Shown: positions 1-10,140 of the stretch, in pieces
Layout of the letters: every line of letters begins with the position of its first letter
How positions within the stretch are numbered: position 1 is the first letter of the stretch
DNA from: Crotophaga sulcirostris
Taxonomy: Eukaryota > Chordata > Aves > Cuculiformes > Crotophagidae
Direction: 5' to 3'
Assembly: GCA_013397455.1 (NCBI GenBank)
Contig: VYZB01000172.1
Location: forward strand, 248,001 to 312,000
DNA: 64,000 bases
Made by a program: the position numbers and the translations under genes
Notes under the pieces: model-generated
What the model was told of the DNA's origin: nothing
Seen by the model: the letters and a program-made list of their open reading frames with translations, nothing else
Database searches by the model: none

Positions 1-1640
1 TGCTTACAGGACTCCAGAGGCACTAGAGTACTGCAAAGGCCATGAGCCTCCTTTTGTTCACACTGGCCCCAGTTTAAGTTTAAACAAAAGCAAAGAAAAT
101 GGCCACTCTGGGTCTTGGAGGACTATCCAGGAACAGTCGTGTTCTCCTTTTTTGGGACAAGAGCAAATCTTTGGTAAGCATGTTTGCTTGGAAATTCTAT
201 TCCTTGGGGACAGAAAGGCACAGGTATGTGACACAACGTACAGGTTCTGACAGCCAGAAGAGAGGAAATGCCAGACGACAATGCCTTTGGGCAGCCACAG
301 TCTCTCAGAATTGATAGAGCACTCTGAGCCACAGCAGCCTTAACTTGCTTCCAAACTTCCCTGCCTTCTGCTCAACATCTCCCAAGAGAAATAAGAATCC
401 CACTTCCATAGATACGAGGGGCATTAACCCTAACTGGGCAGCAGCTGTGACCAGATGTGACAGGATAGGTGAGTATCCTAGTGACAAAACATATGGTGGC
501 CTGAACCACAACCCAAAGATGAGAGTGTGTCTGGTCATCACTTCATAGCCAACAGACATTTGAAGAAACATGGACTTTCCTTTGCATTCATAGTTGACTC
601 CCTCACAGAACTCCTTATCCACCACCAACTCTGACTACATTTTGAGTCAGACATGGTAAAACGAGGCCACAGAAAACAAGCACAACAGAGGACCATATCT
701 TTAACAACACCTGGCAAAATTATTGTGCTTGAGTCATGTTCCTGAAAATGCTGGAAGAGCAAACTAAGAACACCTACTACCTGCACAATCTTCCTTTCTA
801 CATACACACTCCTCATTTATTGTTCCTTCTTCAAAAAGCTCAAAAACAGAGTTTTGAGGTGAACAAACAAACATCCCTGGGGAACAGCTGTCCAGCACTC
901 TGGCAAGACTCTGGCATGCTTTCAATGTAAGGAAGAGAGAAGCGCTAGTATGTAACAAAAAATGCATGGACTTTATTCATGTTTTTGATCACATAACTGA
1001 TGGTTAACATGTAGAAGACATGGCTGATCACTGTGTAGTAACAATTCTAATACTAGACTTTTCCATCCCACTCTGCCTGCTTATTGACTAGTAGTAGTGT
1101 GGGGGTAAGGACACTCCAGAAGACAGCAAGTACCCTCTGTACTGAAGGATCACACTGACATGCAAGTTAACCTGAAGTGCTCTACAAGGTAGAAGTGTAA
1201 AGTTGTGGAAAATCTCTTGCGCTATGTGGATTCAATTGATACAAACAAAGCAAGCTAAGCCCTAGAGTGCACTTGTTTGTACAAGGACAAACCAAGTTGT
1301 ACAGCAAAAGTGAATAGCACAGCAAAAGTGTATATGGACATAGTTTAGAGCACTACTCCACCATCCTCCTGCTAAAAGCAGGGTCGCATATGAGATCCGA
1401 ACAGAGTGGTCAGGGCTTCATAACCACTCAAGTCTCGAAAACCTGTGAAGAAGGAGAATGTACAAGCTTTCGGGGCAACCTGTTCATTGTCTGACTGCCC
1501 TCGTGGTAAGAATTTTTTCTTTCTATCTAGTTGGAACCTTCCATTTCTGTTTATGACCATTGTTTGTCAGCCTCTCATCATGCATGTCCATGAATGCTTT
1601 TGTTTTCTCAGTAACCTCCTCGTAGGTATTTGACACTGCC
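1..1640. other. No recognisable gene or repeat
   Basis: Reading frames exist on both strands, the longest being 107 codons on the minus strand at 305-628, but none has a recognisable domain, codon bias or splice structure. In human the 3' end of SLC39A6 would be the expected neighbour on this side; I find no trace of its conserved C-terminal exon here. Confidence 0.5.
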
Positions 1641-1649
1641 ATTAGGCTG

Positions 1650-1890
1650 CCCCAAAGCTTTTCCTTCTCCAAGTTAAACAAGCTCAGTTTTCTCTGTTTC
1701 TCCTTCTGGGTTCTGTACTCCAGCTATCTGATCTGGTGGCCTTGTGCTGGACTTGCTCAAGTTTATACAGATTTTTCCTGTACTAGGGGAGACCAAAACT
1801 GAATGCACTGTGGTTTAATGAATATTGAGTAAAGCTGAAGAAGTGCTTCTCTCTGTGCTCTGGCTATGCCTGTGGTATCACAGCCACCAC
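1650..1890 (-). mobile_element. Degenerate CR1 non-LTR fragment
   Basis: Phrases such as CTTTTCCTTCTCCAAG, GGACTTGCTCAAGTTT and CTGTACTAGGGGAGACC are diverged forms of the antisense of the CR1 reverse-transcriptase C-terminal region. The copy lacks the tail octamers and looks old. Confidence 0.6.
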
Positions 1891-3892
1891 CTTCAAAACC
1901 ATGAGCTGAGTAGACGGTAATAACAGAGTCTGCTTCCTACTGTTAAATGGTTTCCGGGACATCATGTCCTCTACTGGATCATAAAGGTTAATCAGCCCAT
2001 TTCCTCTGATTTAAAGTAAAATTCTAATTTGCATTTTCAGAAATTTCAAGAAGGTTCTTCATAGAGTATATCAACACATAGCAGAGTTTTCATTTTCCTT
2101 GCAAAGATAACACTATTTTTAGGAATGTGCTTTATTACTTTAATGCTGTGACTAAGAGATATATACACTCTTGGGTACATACTAATGATACATTAATATA
2201 TTGCTCAGATGTTTAAAATTACTCAGCCTTTCTGCACACCTGAGTTAATACATATCCTGGAGTGCTTTTTTGTGCTAGTTATAGCACTCGCTCTACTAAG
2301 GAAAACTGGGACTTGATTGCGTCTGTATATTAATCACAGTGTATGTTTACATAGTATGACTTCACTTAATAGCATAAGGATGAAGAAGACAGATGCACAT
2401 AGCTGCACTTAGGAAAAAGGGAAGGTTTTCTACAAACATCTTTACATCTCCACAGAGGGCCAAAGAAATCACAGAAACACTAGAGATATTTTTTTTTAGA
2501 TTGTACAATCTGTCTTTCTGCATAAAATATGGGAATGCCTTGCTGGATCATATATATGTATCTCAGTAAGTGGTTTTTGCTAATCTGCTAAGCAGTAAAT
2601 AATTTCTGCCTGTAATGAATTACATTAAAAAGTGAAGTGCTCAGTGGCAAGAACTCATGTAAAAGAACCATTATTCACCCTGGGGTTTTTGGCTGCAGTA
2701 AGCAGCTCCTGTAAGGGACTTCTATGGGTTTCTTTCTTTTAATCTTTCTTTTGTTCTCTGCCTGCAGGATTTCACACTAATTCAACTGAATTTTTATTTA
2801 TTTATTTTTAATTTCTGCAAGGGATATACCCTCTTGTTACACAGGTAACAAATGTGGTTTAATGTTTCTGAAGAAATGACCCAGATGGATTACCATCTCT
2901 CACTCAGGAATCATTTCACAGCTATTTTTCAGGATCTTCTTTTTTTGCATTTCTCCATTTTTCATGCCTCTGTTGGGATGTGGAATTAGGATCATTTACA
3001 CAGAATTGAGTCATGACACACAGAAGCATACTATGAGAGAAAGAAAAATATTTTTAAGTATGAAACTTCAGAAACTGTTGTACTGGATGGACTGGACACT
3101 TGGAACGATAAAAAAAAAAAGAACAAATATATCACTGATGGATTTCTGAGATCCAGGTAGCAATTGGTATGCTGACTAACACAAATTCTCAGACACGAAA
3201 CAAGATTAGAGAAACCTCATTTCTCCTTTAATACCATAGCATCCCCTGGGTGGGACTCTTTGAGAAAAAGCTACAAAACAGATAAAGATTATAAAAGGCC
3301 AGCCTCATATAGAGAAATATCCAGTCTGTTCTAATGCAAGCACTGGTTTCAGCTCAAATCCCACATGGCTGATGAGCAATGTTTAGAAAACCAGTATATA
3401 CATAGGTTGTTCTACTGCTCTATGTACTGTTGTAAAAAAAAGGGTTCCTAAATAATTCCAGTGAAGCACAGAATATTGCTAAGGATAAGTCAATCATCCA
3501 GTTACATCTTTGGGCATCAAGAGAAAATGACTTCTAAAGATGACAGCTGCTTGGGGGGAGTACCAGACTGGAGTGCCCTGGAGGAAACAAATAAAAGTAA
3601 AATGGACTCTGAGACATGTTCCTATCAACAAACCATGCAATGAGTTACATAGACTTAGTGAACAGCAAAGTAGTTAGGTAGTGTATATTTTTAATACAGC
3701 CCATATCTCTCCTTTTGCAGGTAGAGTGCTGTTCTGTAAAGCAATAACAGCTAATTTACATTGGACCACATGATCACTGGTGTACAGACAACGGTCAGGT
3801 TCACTGGGTCTTTGCCCTCTTTCTTTCTCTGAGCACTCCGTTAACCAGCACAAACTGCTGCCTTTGCCATTTCTTTGGCCCTATCTGAAAGA
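1891..3892. other. AT-rich intergenic sequence, nothing recognised
   Basis: It contains homopolymer runs such as poly-A near 3110-3120 and short frames without coding character. I see no element or gene here. Confidence 0.5.
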
Positions 3893-3896
3893 TGAT

Positions 3897-4127
3897 AGAA
3901 TCACAGAATCATAGAATCATCCGGTTGGAAAAGATCTTTGAGATCATTGGGTCCAACTGTACCTGTCTAATTACTAAACCATGTCCCTAAGGAACTCATC
4001 TACCCATCTTCAAAACACCTGCAGGGACGGTGACTCAACCACCTCCCTGGGCAGCCTGTTCCAGTGCCTAACAACCCTTTCAGTAAAGAAAGGGTCTCAG
4101 TATGGACAATCTGGCTTATCTATCATA
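3897..4127 (-). mobile_element. CR1 3'-end fragment
   Basis: It begins with tail octamers (AGAATCACAGAATCATAGAA) followed by GGTTGGAAAAGATCTTTGAG, CACCTCCCTGGGCAGCCTGT and so on. This is the reverse complement of a CR1 3' terminus, 5'-truncated at about 230 bp. Confidence 0.9.
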
Positions 4128-7045
4128 ATGTAGATCTCATTTTATGTTTTGCCTTTTCTCGCTAGTTTCAGAGAAAATATCTAAACCTGTATTACCTTTC
4201 ATTACCCTACCCTTAAAATGTTTACCGACAAAAAAATCATGCATGTTTCTGGTTTGTGGCAGTTTCATTTTGATCATGACTCCAAGAGTACCAGCAGCTA
4301 AGCCCAGCTAAATTTGCTGAAGAGCATTACAAGAAACGAGTTCTGATGATCAGCTGGAGCCGTTCAGGCAGAGAAAGAGCACAGATATAGGCTTATAGCT
4401 TGGAACAGGTGTTTTTGAGTCGAGTCAAGCTGTTGTGTGCCTCAGCACCTCAGCAGAATCAAGCCTTCTCTTTGAATTAAGACTGGATAATAGAAATGAT
4501 CAGATATTTAGCAATAAATAAATAAATAAAATGCAAAGACATGGACTGATGTATATTTGTGTTTTTTTTTACCTTTCCCACAATGTACCATATTTCAGAC
4601 ACAGAGCAGCCCTTCTAGTGCTTAAACACTTCCTAGGTTTCTCTCAGGAGAACAGAACTTAAAGCTTCCAGTTGTTACAAGGGCTAAATTCCCTTCTTAT
4701 GAAAGGTTTAATGTGGATTGCTGTGGGTGAGGTGAAAAGAGAAACAAAAAATCTGCAACCAGCACATGAAATGCAAGGATGCTGTACAGCCTCTTGGTGA
4801 CTGCAGTATGAAACGCAATTGCATCTTTGAACTACCTAGAGCTTCGCATTCCCATGTTCTGCAAAATTATCAGCTGAGTAATTTATTCATAGTCATTGCC
4901 TAACACCTGCCTGGGGCTCCTATCTCCAGGAGTGGTAGAGGTAGAACACAGTGGACTACCACTAACCCACAGTGGTCAGACAGAAGGGAAGCAGTGCAGA
5001 ATTTTGTACTTAGGAATTCAGAGAAAAGATGCTATTGGAGTTTGAACACAGAAATGGGTGGAAGAAAACTTGCCATCTGGTGGCAACTCCACCCCTATGG
5101 ATGTGAGTCGATTTTTTAAAGGCAGGTGAATAATGCATGAATTGTTTCTGAATGAAAGCTGAGGTTTTCAAAGCTCCACAGCAAATGAACCCTCCATTGT
5201 GAATACTTCCTGTCGGAGAGTCACTTCACTTTGAGTAAGTCTCACGGTAAATTTCCAGTCACTGACTGGACAAGTATAGCTTTTAAAATTAGATTACTGA
5301 TGTAAACATTTATGATTACAAACTTAAAATGTGCTATAAAGATTTATGAGGAAATTAAAATCTCAATTTTTCTATATATTAGATTATACACAGTTGATAA
5401 ATCACTCAGTATTTAAATATATTTATTTACAGGACAAATACATATCGCAGAGGATTTATTCTTGTTTGTAAAATGTTCTGATAAACTGAGATGAAAGATG
5501 AAAGAGGGAGCAGTAATAAATGCTTCTACAATCATTACTAAAAATCTCTACCAATTTCCTGATCTTTTTCCTTATCTTTTTTTGCTTTAATAACTGAATT
5601 TTGCTGGTTGCTTCCACTTTTAATCTAGTCTTATATGTGAGAGAAATGGTTCTTTTTTCATAGTTGCACACAAGTTTCTCCTGCTAACATCAAGATACTT
5701 GCCTCCAGAAAATGGTATTTGAATGTTAGTTCCTAGATTACCGTTCATATTCCATTTTTCTAATGCTTGCATTGTGTTAGTTCTGTCTTAATTTTACTTC
5801 ATTGGTCAGTAGTACTTAAACCCAGAGTGTCCTCTGCTGTACATAGCAAAAATAGCAATATATTACAGGTTCTGCCATTCATGATGATCAAAATGCAGTG
5901 AACTGACAGAAAATAAGACTCTGTAGAGATCTATGCAGCTTCTCACTTAAATTTCTCTGTCAAAGCATTTTCGCAAAATCCTTTCTAGTTCTGCAAAAAA
6001 TCCTTCATGCTATAGATGATTTTGTTAATAGAATTCATAATAAAACCTGCTAACACTCCCACCTTGCCTTTACCAGTTTTATGTTTAAAGGTAAGATTTC
6101 ACTAAGAACCAACATTAGGAAAATATTCTCTGAATTTCAGACATGAAAAAGGGACAAAACCCTGCAAAGTTTAAAAAATACTCCACAGATTTTTTTCCTA
6201 ACTAGCTTTCTGCTGTTTGATGAGAACAAACTGGATATGTGAAAGGAATATTCTGTTTTAAGTGTGGATACTTAACCACTGCCAGGATGTCCCAAGAGTA
6301 AGGTATGTGCATATTTTTCTAATTAATAAACACATGACTTTACAGAAATATTAAAAATATTATCTGAGAAGGACGTTGACTGCAGTCATAATTATTAGCT
6401 ACAGAAATGGTACTCAGGATAGACCTATAGGAATCAAGGTGGAGAGTTCTATGAAAGTGTAAGTTAGTTGGTAATATTTAAAATAAGAATTGATGTGTTT
6501 TTCAGAAGAGCAGCAGGAAGGCTACTAACGCTCACACTAAGACTAGAAATGCTGCTCATGTTCAACAGCCTAGAGCCCCTTCCATGCACAGAGAACTGAT
6601 TTGGATCCTTCAGCGTGAAAAATAACCAAAGATAATACAATACAGAATCTATGAAAGAATGCAAGGAAAGTGAGCAGAGAATCATTTTTATTCACTACTT
6701 CCACAGCAGCAGAATAGCAAGGATTCTTTAAGGCTTTAAGGGAACAGCTTTGAAATGACTAACAGGAAACACTTCAGCACCTCATCTTGTCATTGAACAG
6801 TAGAATTCTGATACAAATACTGTCAATGCCAGAAATTTAAAAAAGAAGAGACAGCTGTTAAAAATAAGGCCAGACACATCTGTGGACGATGTGTCTATCT
6901 GCAAATACAAAACACCACCCTCTCAGTGTCACACTAAGTTCCTTAACCTGCTAGGTGGAAGAAACTTGTAGGTTGAAGTGCTCTGGGGACTTATTTGTGT
7001 CTGGTTTGTTATGGTAGTTTCCAGGACTGTAGTCCTAGTAGTTCC
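4128..7045. other. AT-rich intergenic sequence with a small AATA microsatellite
   Basis: An (AATA)n run lies at about 4513-4531. No exon or family repeat was recognised in the rest. Confidence 0.5.
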
Positions 7046-7462
7046 CAGGGCTGGAGCACCTCCCACACGAGGACAGGTTGAAAGGGCTGGTATTATTCAG
7101 TGTAGGAAAGAGAAGGTTCTGGGGAGACCTTATAGCAGCCTTCCAGTTCTTAAAGGGGTATACAGGAAAGATGGGGAGAGGCTCTTTATCAGGGAGTGCA
7201 GTGACAGGATGAGGGGGGATGGTTTTAAGATGAAAGAGGGGAGACTTACAATAGATACTAGGAAGAAATGTTTTACTGTGAGGGTGGTGAGGCACTGGAA
7301 GAGGTTGCCCAGAGAAGCTGTGGATGCCCCATCCCTGGAAGTGTTCAAGACCACGTTGGATGAGATTTTGAGCAACCTGAGCTAGTGGAAAGTGTCTCTG
7401 CCAATGGTAGGGGGGCTGGAACTGGATGATCTTTTAATGTTCCTTCCAACCCAAACCAAATG
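7046..7462 (+). mobile_element. CR1 3' portion, sense orientation
   Basis: It runs from GGCTGGAGCACCTCCCACAC through GGGGAGACCTTATAGCAGCC and GCCCAGAGAAGCTGTGGATG to CCTTCCAACCCAAACCA, in consensus order. The terminal octamers are missing. Open frames here, including a 135-codon frame at 6978-7385, are readings of the CR1 3' region and not genes. Confidence 0.93.
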
Positions 7463-7514
7463 CTGGTATATTTGCTCTCTTGTGGTAAGGGCCCCTAACT
7501 CTGTTTTGGTGCAC

Positions 7515-7914
7515 TACATGGAGAACAAGCCTTATGAGGAGTGGCTGGAGTGGCTTAGCCTGTACAAAAGGAGGCTGAGGGGGGACCTTATCACTGTCTA
7601 TAAATCCCTGAAAGGAGGTTGTAGCAAGTTGGGTGTTGGTCTCTTCTCCCATGCGACAAGTGATAGCATAAGAGGAAACAGCCTCAAGTTGCACCAGGGG
7701 AGGTTTAAATTAGATATCAGGAAAAATTTCTTCATGGAAAGGGTTCTCAGGCACCGGCACAGCTGCCCAGGGAGATGGTTGAGTCAGCATCCCTGGAGGT
7801 GTTTAAAAGATGAGTAGATGAGGTGCTCAGGGATATGGTTTAATAGTAGACAGGTACAGTTAGACTCAATGATCTCAAAGATCTTTTCCAACCAAAACGA
7901 TTCTATGACTCTAT
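7515..7914 (+). mobile_element. CR1 3' portion, sense orientation, second copy
   Basis: It contains GGAGTGGCTGGAGTGGCTTA, GAGGCTGAGGGGGGACCTTA and TCTATAAATCCCTGAAAGG, and ends with TTCTATGACTCTAT octamers. It belongs to a different CR1 subfamily from the copy just upstream, judging by its body sequence. It is followed directly by the first 108-bp unit. Confidence 0.9.
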
Positions 7915-7920
7915 ATCCAA

Positions 7921-8028
7921 CAGCCTCCCAGGGCTCATCAGGAAACCGTTCCAAAGCTACTTGGTTGGGCACCATTGGCACACACAGAATTCTGGGAGCA
8001 GCACGACCCAGAGTGAGCTCAGCTAGAA
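7921..8028. repeat. 108-bp unit, copy 1 of 3
   Basis: It starts CAGCCTCCCAGGGCTCATCA and ends GAGCTCAGCTAGAA. It is not CR1 sequence that I recognise. Two further copies of identical length lie at 8860-8967 and 9298-9405, each between the tail of a sense CR1 and the tail of an antisense CR1. Confidence 0.85.
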
Positions 8029-8032
8029 ACAC

Positions 8033-8752
8033 AGATTCATAGAATGGTTTGGGTTGGAAGGGACCTTAAAGATTATCCAGTTTCAACACTGTGCCATAGA
8101 CAGGAACACCTCCCACTAGACCATGCTGCTCAAGGCCTCATCCAACCTGGCTCTGAACACTTCCAGGAAGGGAGCATCCACAACCTCCCTGGGCAACCTG
8201 TGCCAGTGTCTCACCACCTTAATCGTGAAGAATTCTTCCCAATGTCTAAACTAAATCTTCTCCCTTGCAATTTAAAGCCATTCCACCTCATCCTATCACT
8301 ACTTGCCCTTGTAAAACGTCCCTCCCCAGCTTTCTTGTAGTCCCTTCAGGTACTGGAAGTCTGCTATAAGGTCTCCCCGGAGCCTTCTCTTCTCCAGGCT
8401 GAACAACCCCAACTCTCTCAGCCTGTCCTTATAAGCAGAGGAGCTCCAGCCCTCCGATCATCTTCCTGGTCCTCTTCTGAATCCATTCCGACAGTTCCAA
8501 ATCCTTCTTATGTTGGGGATTCCAGACCTGGACACAGTACTCCAGATGGGGTCTCACGACAGCAGAGTAGAAGAGGAGAATCACCTCCCTCGACCTGCTG
8601 GCCACACTTCTTTTGATGGAGCCCAGGACATGGTTGGCCTTCTGGGCTATGAGTGCACATTGTCGGCTCATGTCCAACTTCTTATCAGTCAGCACTCCCA
8701 AGTCCTTCTCCGCAAGACTGCTCTCCATCATTTTGTCCCCCAGCCTGTAAAG
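8033..8752 (-). mobile_element. CR1, about 0.7 kb, antisense, with reverse-transcriptase C-terminus
   Basis: It opens with TCATAGAATGGTTTGGGTTG (a CR1 tail in reverse) and continues through the 3' region into the end of ORF2. It is the longest CR1 in the window. Confidence 0.95.
8429..8731 (-). pseudogene. CR1 ORF2 C-terminal fragment (reverse transcriptase end)
   Basis: A minus-strand frame of 100 residues carries the CR1 RT C-terminal pattern: [54 protein letters not shown]. It is 5'-truncated and lacks all catalytic RT and endonuclease motifs, so it cannot be functional. The frame is uninterrupted, which suggests a moderately young insertion. Confidence 0.88.
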
Positions 8753-8757
8753 AAAAC

Positions 8758-8858
8758 ATGGATGATGAGTTGTTCAGGGATATGGCTTAGTAGTGGACAG
8801 GTATGGTTGGACTAGGTGATCTCAAAGGTATTTTCCAACCGAGCAATTTCATGATTCA
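8758..8858 (+). mobile_element. CR1 3'-end fragment, sense
   Basis: It contains GATGATGAGTTGTTCAGGGA, TATGGTTGGACTAGGTGATC and TTTTCCAACC, ending TTTCATGATTCAA. It matches the end of the CR1 at 7515-7914 and lies directly before the second 108-bp unit. Confidence 0.85.
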
Positions 8859-8859
8859 A

Positions 8860-8967
8860 CAGTTTCCCAGAGCTCATTAGGAAATCCTTCCAAAGCCACT
8901 TGGTTGGGCACCATTGGCACACACGGTCTTCTGGGTGCACTGCCATCCTGAGCAAGTTCACTTAGAA
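8860..8967. repeat. 108-bp unit, copy 2 of 3
   Basis: It aligns without net length change to 7921-8028. Shared blocks include CTTGGTTGGGCACCATTGGC and the start CAG(T/C)(C/T)TCCCAG. It ends TTCACTTAGAA and is followed by an antisense CR1 tail. Confidence 0.85.
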
Positions 8968-9262
8968 TCAGAGAATCACAGAATGGCTTGGGTGTGAAGA
9001 TACCTTAAAGATCATCCCGTTCCACACTGCCTGCCATGGGCAGGGACACCTCCAACCGCACCAGGCTGCTCAAAGCCCCATCAAACCTGGTCTTAAACAC
9101 TTCCAGGGAAAAGGCATCCACAACTTCCCTGGGTAACCTATGCCGGTGCCTCTCCACCCTCATCATGAAGAATTTCTTCCTAATGTCTAATCTAAACCTT
9201 CCACTTTCCAATTTAAAGCCATTCCCCCTCATCCTATCACTGCTAGCCCCTGAAAAACCTCA
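8968..9262 (-). mobile_element. CR1 3' portion, antisense
   Basis: Tail octamers (AGAGAATCACAGAATGG) are followed by CTTAAAGATCATCCCGTTCC, CATGGGCAGGGACACCTCC and CCCCCTCATCCTATCACTGC. It is truncated at about 295 bp. Confidence 0.92.
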
Positions 9263-9263
9263 A

Positions 9264-9297
9264 AAGTCTCATCCAACCAAGAAATTCTATGATTCAA
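9264..9297 (+). mobile_element. Short CR1 tail, sense
   Basis: AAGTCTCATCCAACCAAGAA followed by ATTCTATGATTCAA is the terminal CR1 tail, immediately before the third 108-bp unit. Confidence 0.7.
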
Positions 9298-9405
9298 CAG
9301 CTTCCCAGAACTTCTTAGGAAATCCCTCCAAAGCCAGTTGGCTGGGCACCATCGGCAAACACAAACTTCTTGGAGCACCGCCACCCTGGAGGAGCTCAGC
9401 TAGAA
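9298..9405. repeat. 108-bp unit, copy 3 of 3
   Basis: It has the same length as copies 1 and 2, starts CAGCTTCCCAGAACTTCTTA and ends GAGCTCAGCTAGAA like copy 1. The next bases are CR1 tail octamers. Confidence 0.85.
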
Positions 9406-9575
9406 TCATAGAATCATAGAACGATTTGGTTTGGAATGGACCTTAAAGATCACAAAATCATAGAATGGTTTGGGTTGGAAGGGACCTTAAAGATCAGAAA
9501 ATCATAGAACGGTTTGGGTGTGAAGCGACCTTAAAGCCTACCCAGCCCCAAACCCCCAGCCATGGGCAGGGACAC
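9406..9575 (-). mobile_element. CR1 3' end with tail region repeated three times at 44-bp spacing
   Basis: The unit ATCATAGAA(T/C)GGTTTGGG...GACCTTAAAGATCA(C/G)AAA starts at 9413, 9457 and 9501, exactly 44 bp apart. The third runs on into CCATGGGCAGGGACACC and then stops at the CpG island. It is antisense with respect to CR1. Confidence 0.9.
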
Positions 9576-9719
9576 CGCACCCCGGGCAGCCCTAACTGCC
9601 GCCAGCCTGGGCGCGCTGGGGCTGAGAGGAGGCCCCGCCCCCGTAGGCGGTGCGGCCCCCCGAGGCAGCCGCTGCCCCGCCCGCGCCGCGCGGAGCCCGC
9701 CGGGCACCACCCCCTCCTG

Positions 9720-9728
9720 CCGGAAGTG
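9720..9728 (+). promoter_or_regulatory. ETS/GABPA-type site CCGGAAGTG
   Basis: This is an exact match to the ETS core with the flanks preferred by GABPA and ELK factors. It lies 270 bp upstream of the RPRD1A start codon in the CpG island, a common position in housekeeping promoters. Binding is inferred from the motif only. Confidence 0.65.
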
Positions 9729-9745
9729 AGGGCAGAAGGAGAAGC

Positions 9746-9755
9746 GGGGCGGGGC
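9746..9755 (+). promoter_or_regulatory. Sp1/KLF GC box (GGGGCGGGGC)
   Basis: This is a consensus GC box between the ETS and YY1 motifs. A second, inverted GC box (CCCCGCCCCC) lies at 9633-9642. Binding is inferred from the motif only. Confidence 0.6.
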
Positions 9756-9781
9756 CGCGCGGCTCTCGGGGAGGCTCGGCT

Positions 9782-9793
9782 GCCGCCATTTTG
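9782..9793 (-). promoter_or_regulatory. YY1 site (GCCGCCATTTTG, reverse of CAAAATGGCGGC)
   Basis: This is a full match to the extended YY1 consensus, which clusters around start sites of CpG-island genes. It directly abuts the assembly gap, so transcription probably begins in the missing bases. Confidence 0.7.
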
Positions 9794-9976
9794 NNNNNNN
9801 NNNNNNNNNNNNNNNNNNNNNNNNNNNNNNNNNNNNNNNNNNNNNNNNNNNNNNNNNNNNNNNNNNNNNNNNNNNNNNNNNNNNNNNNNNNNNNNNNNNN
9901 NNNNNNNNNNNNNNNNNNNNNNNNNNNNNNNNNNNNNNNNNNNNNNNNNNNNNNNNNNNNNNNNNNNNNNNNNNNN
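9794..9976. other. Assembly gap (183 N)
   Basis: A run of N falls in the most GC-rich part of the promoter. It hides the probable transcription start and most of the 5' UTR of RPRD1A. Conceptual reading frames that cross it are artefacts. Confidence 0.99.
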
Positions 9977-9989
9977 GGGCGGCGCGGCG

Positions 9990-10140
9990 ATGTCGGCGTT
10001 CTCGGAGGCGGCGCTGGAGCGGAAGCTGTCGGAGCTGAGCAACTCGCAGCAGAGCGTGCAGACCCTGAGCCTGTGGCTTATCCACCACCGCAAGCACTCG
10101 GCGCTCATCGTCAGCGTGTGGGAGCGGGAGCTGCGCAAAG
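9990..10140 (+). CDS. RPRD1A: RPRD1A coding exon 1 (residues 1-50 plus first base of codon 51)
   Basis: The ATG at 9990 sits in a GC-rich context (ggcgcggcgATGt) and begins MSAFSEAALERKLSELSNSQ, the expected RPRD1A N-terminus. It ends in ELRK plus the G of an alanine codon, followed by the donor GTGAGG at 10141. It encodes the first CID helices, including N18 and Q20. Residues 38-39 read Ala-Leu where human RPRD1A has Arg-Pro, from memory. The start lies 14 bases after the assembly gap, so the upstream 5' UTR cannot be read. Confidence 0.97.

Noticed and set aside
305..628. 107-codon minus-strand frame with a hydrophobic centre
   Set aside because: I recognise no family motif or splice structure, and its length is compatible with chance.
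5071..5090. CTCF-like word (CCATCTGGTGGCAAC)
   Set aside because: Three mismatches to the 15-base core; too weak alone.
1..7045. 3' end of SLC39A6, expected upstream of RPRD1A by human gene order
   Set aside because: No stretch encoding the conserved transmembrane C-terminus was found on either strand; it must lie further upstream or the order differs.
6978..7817. 135- and 141-codon frames on the + strand
   Set aside because: Both are translations of CR1 3' regions, shared with other CR1 copies in the window, so they are not host genes.
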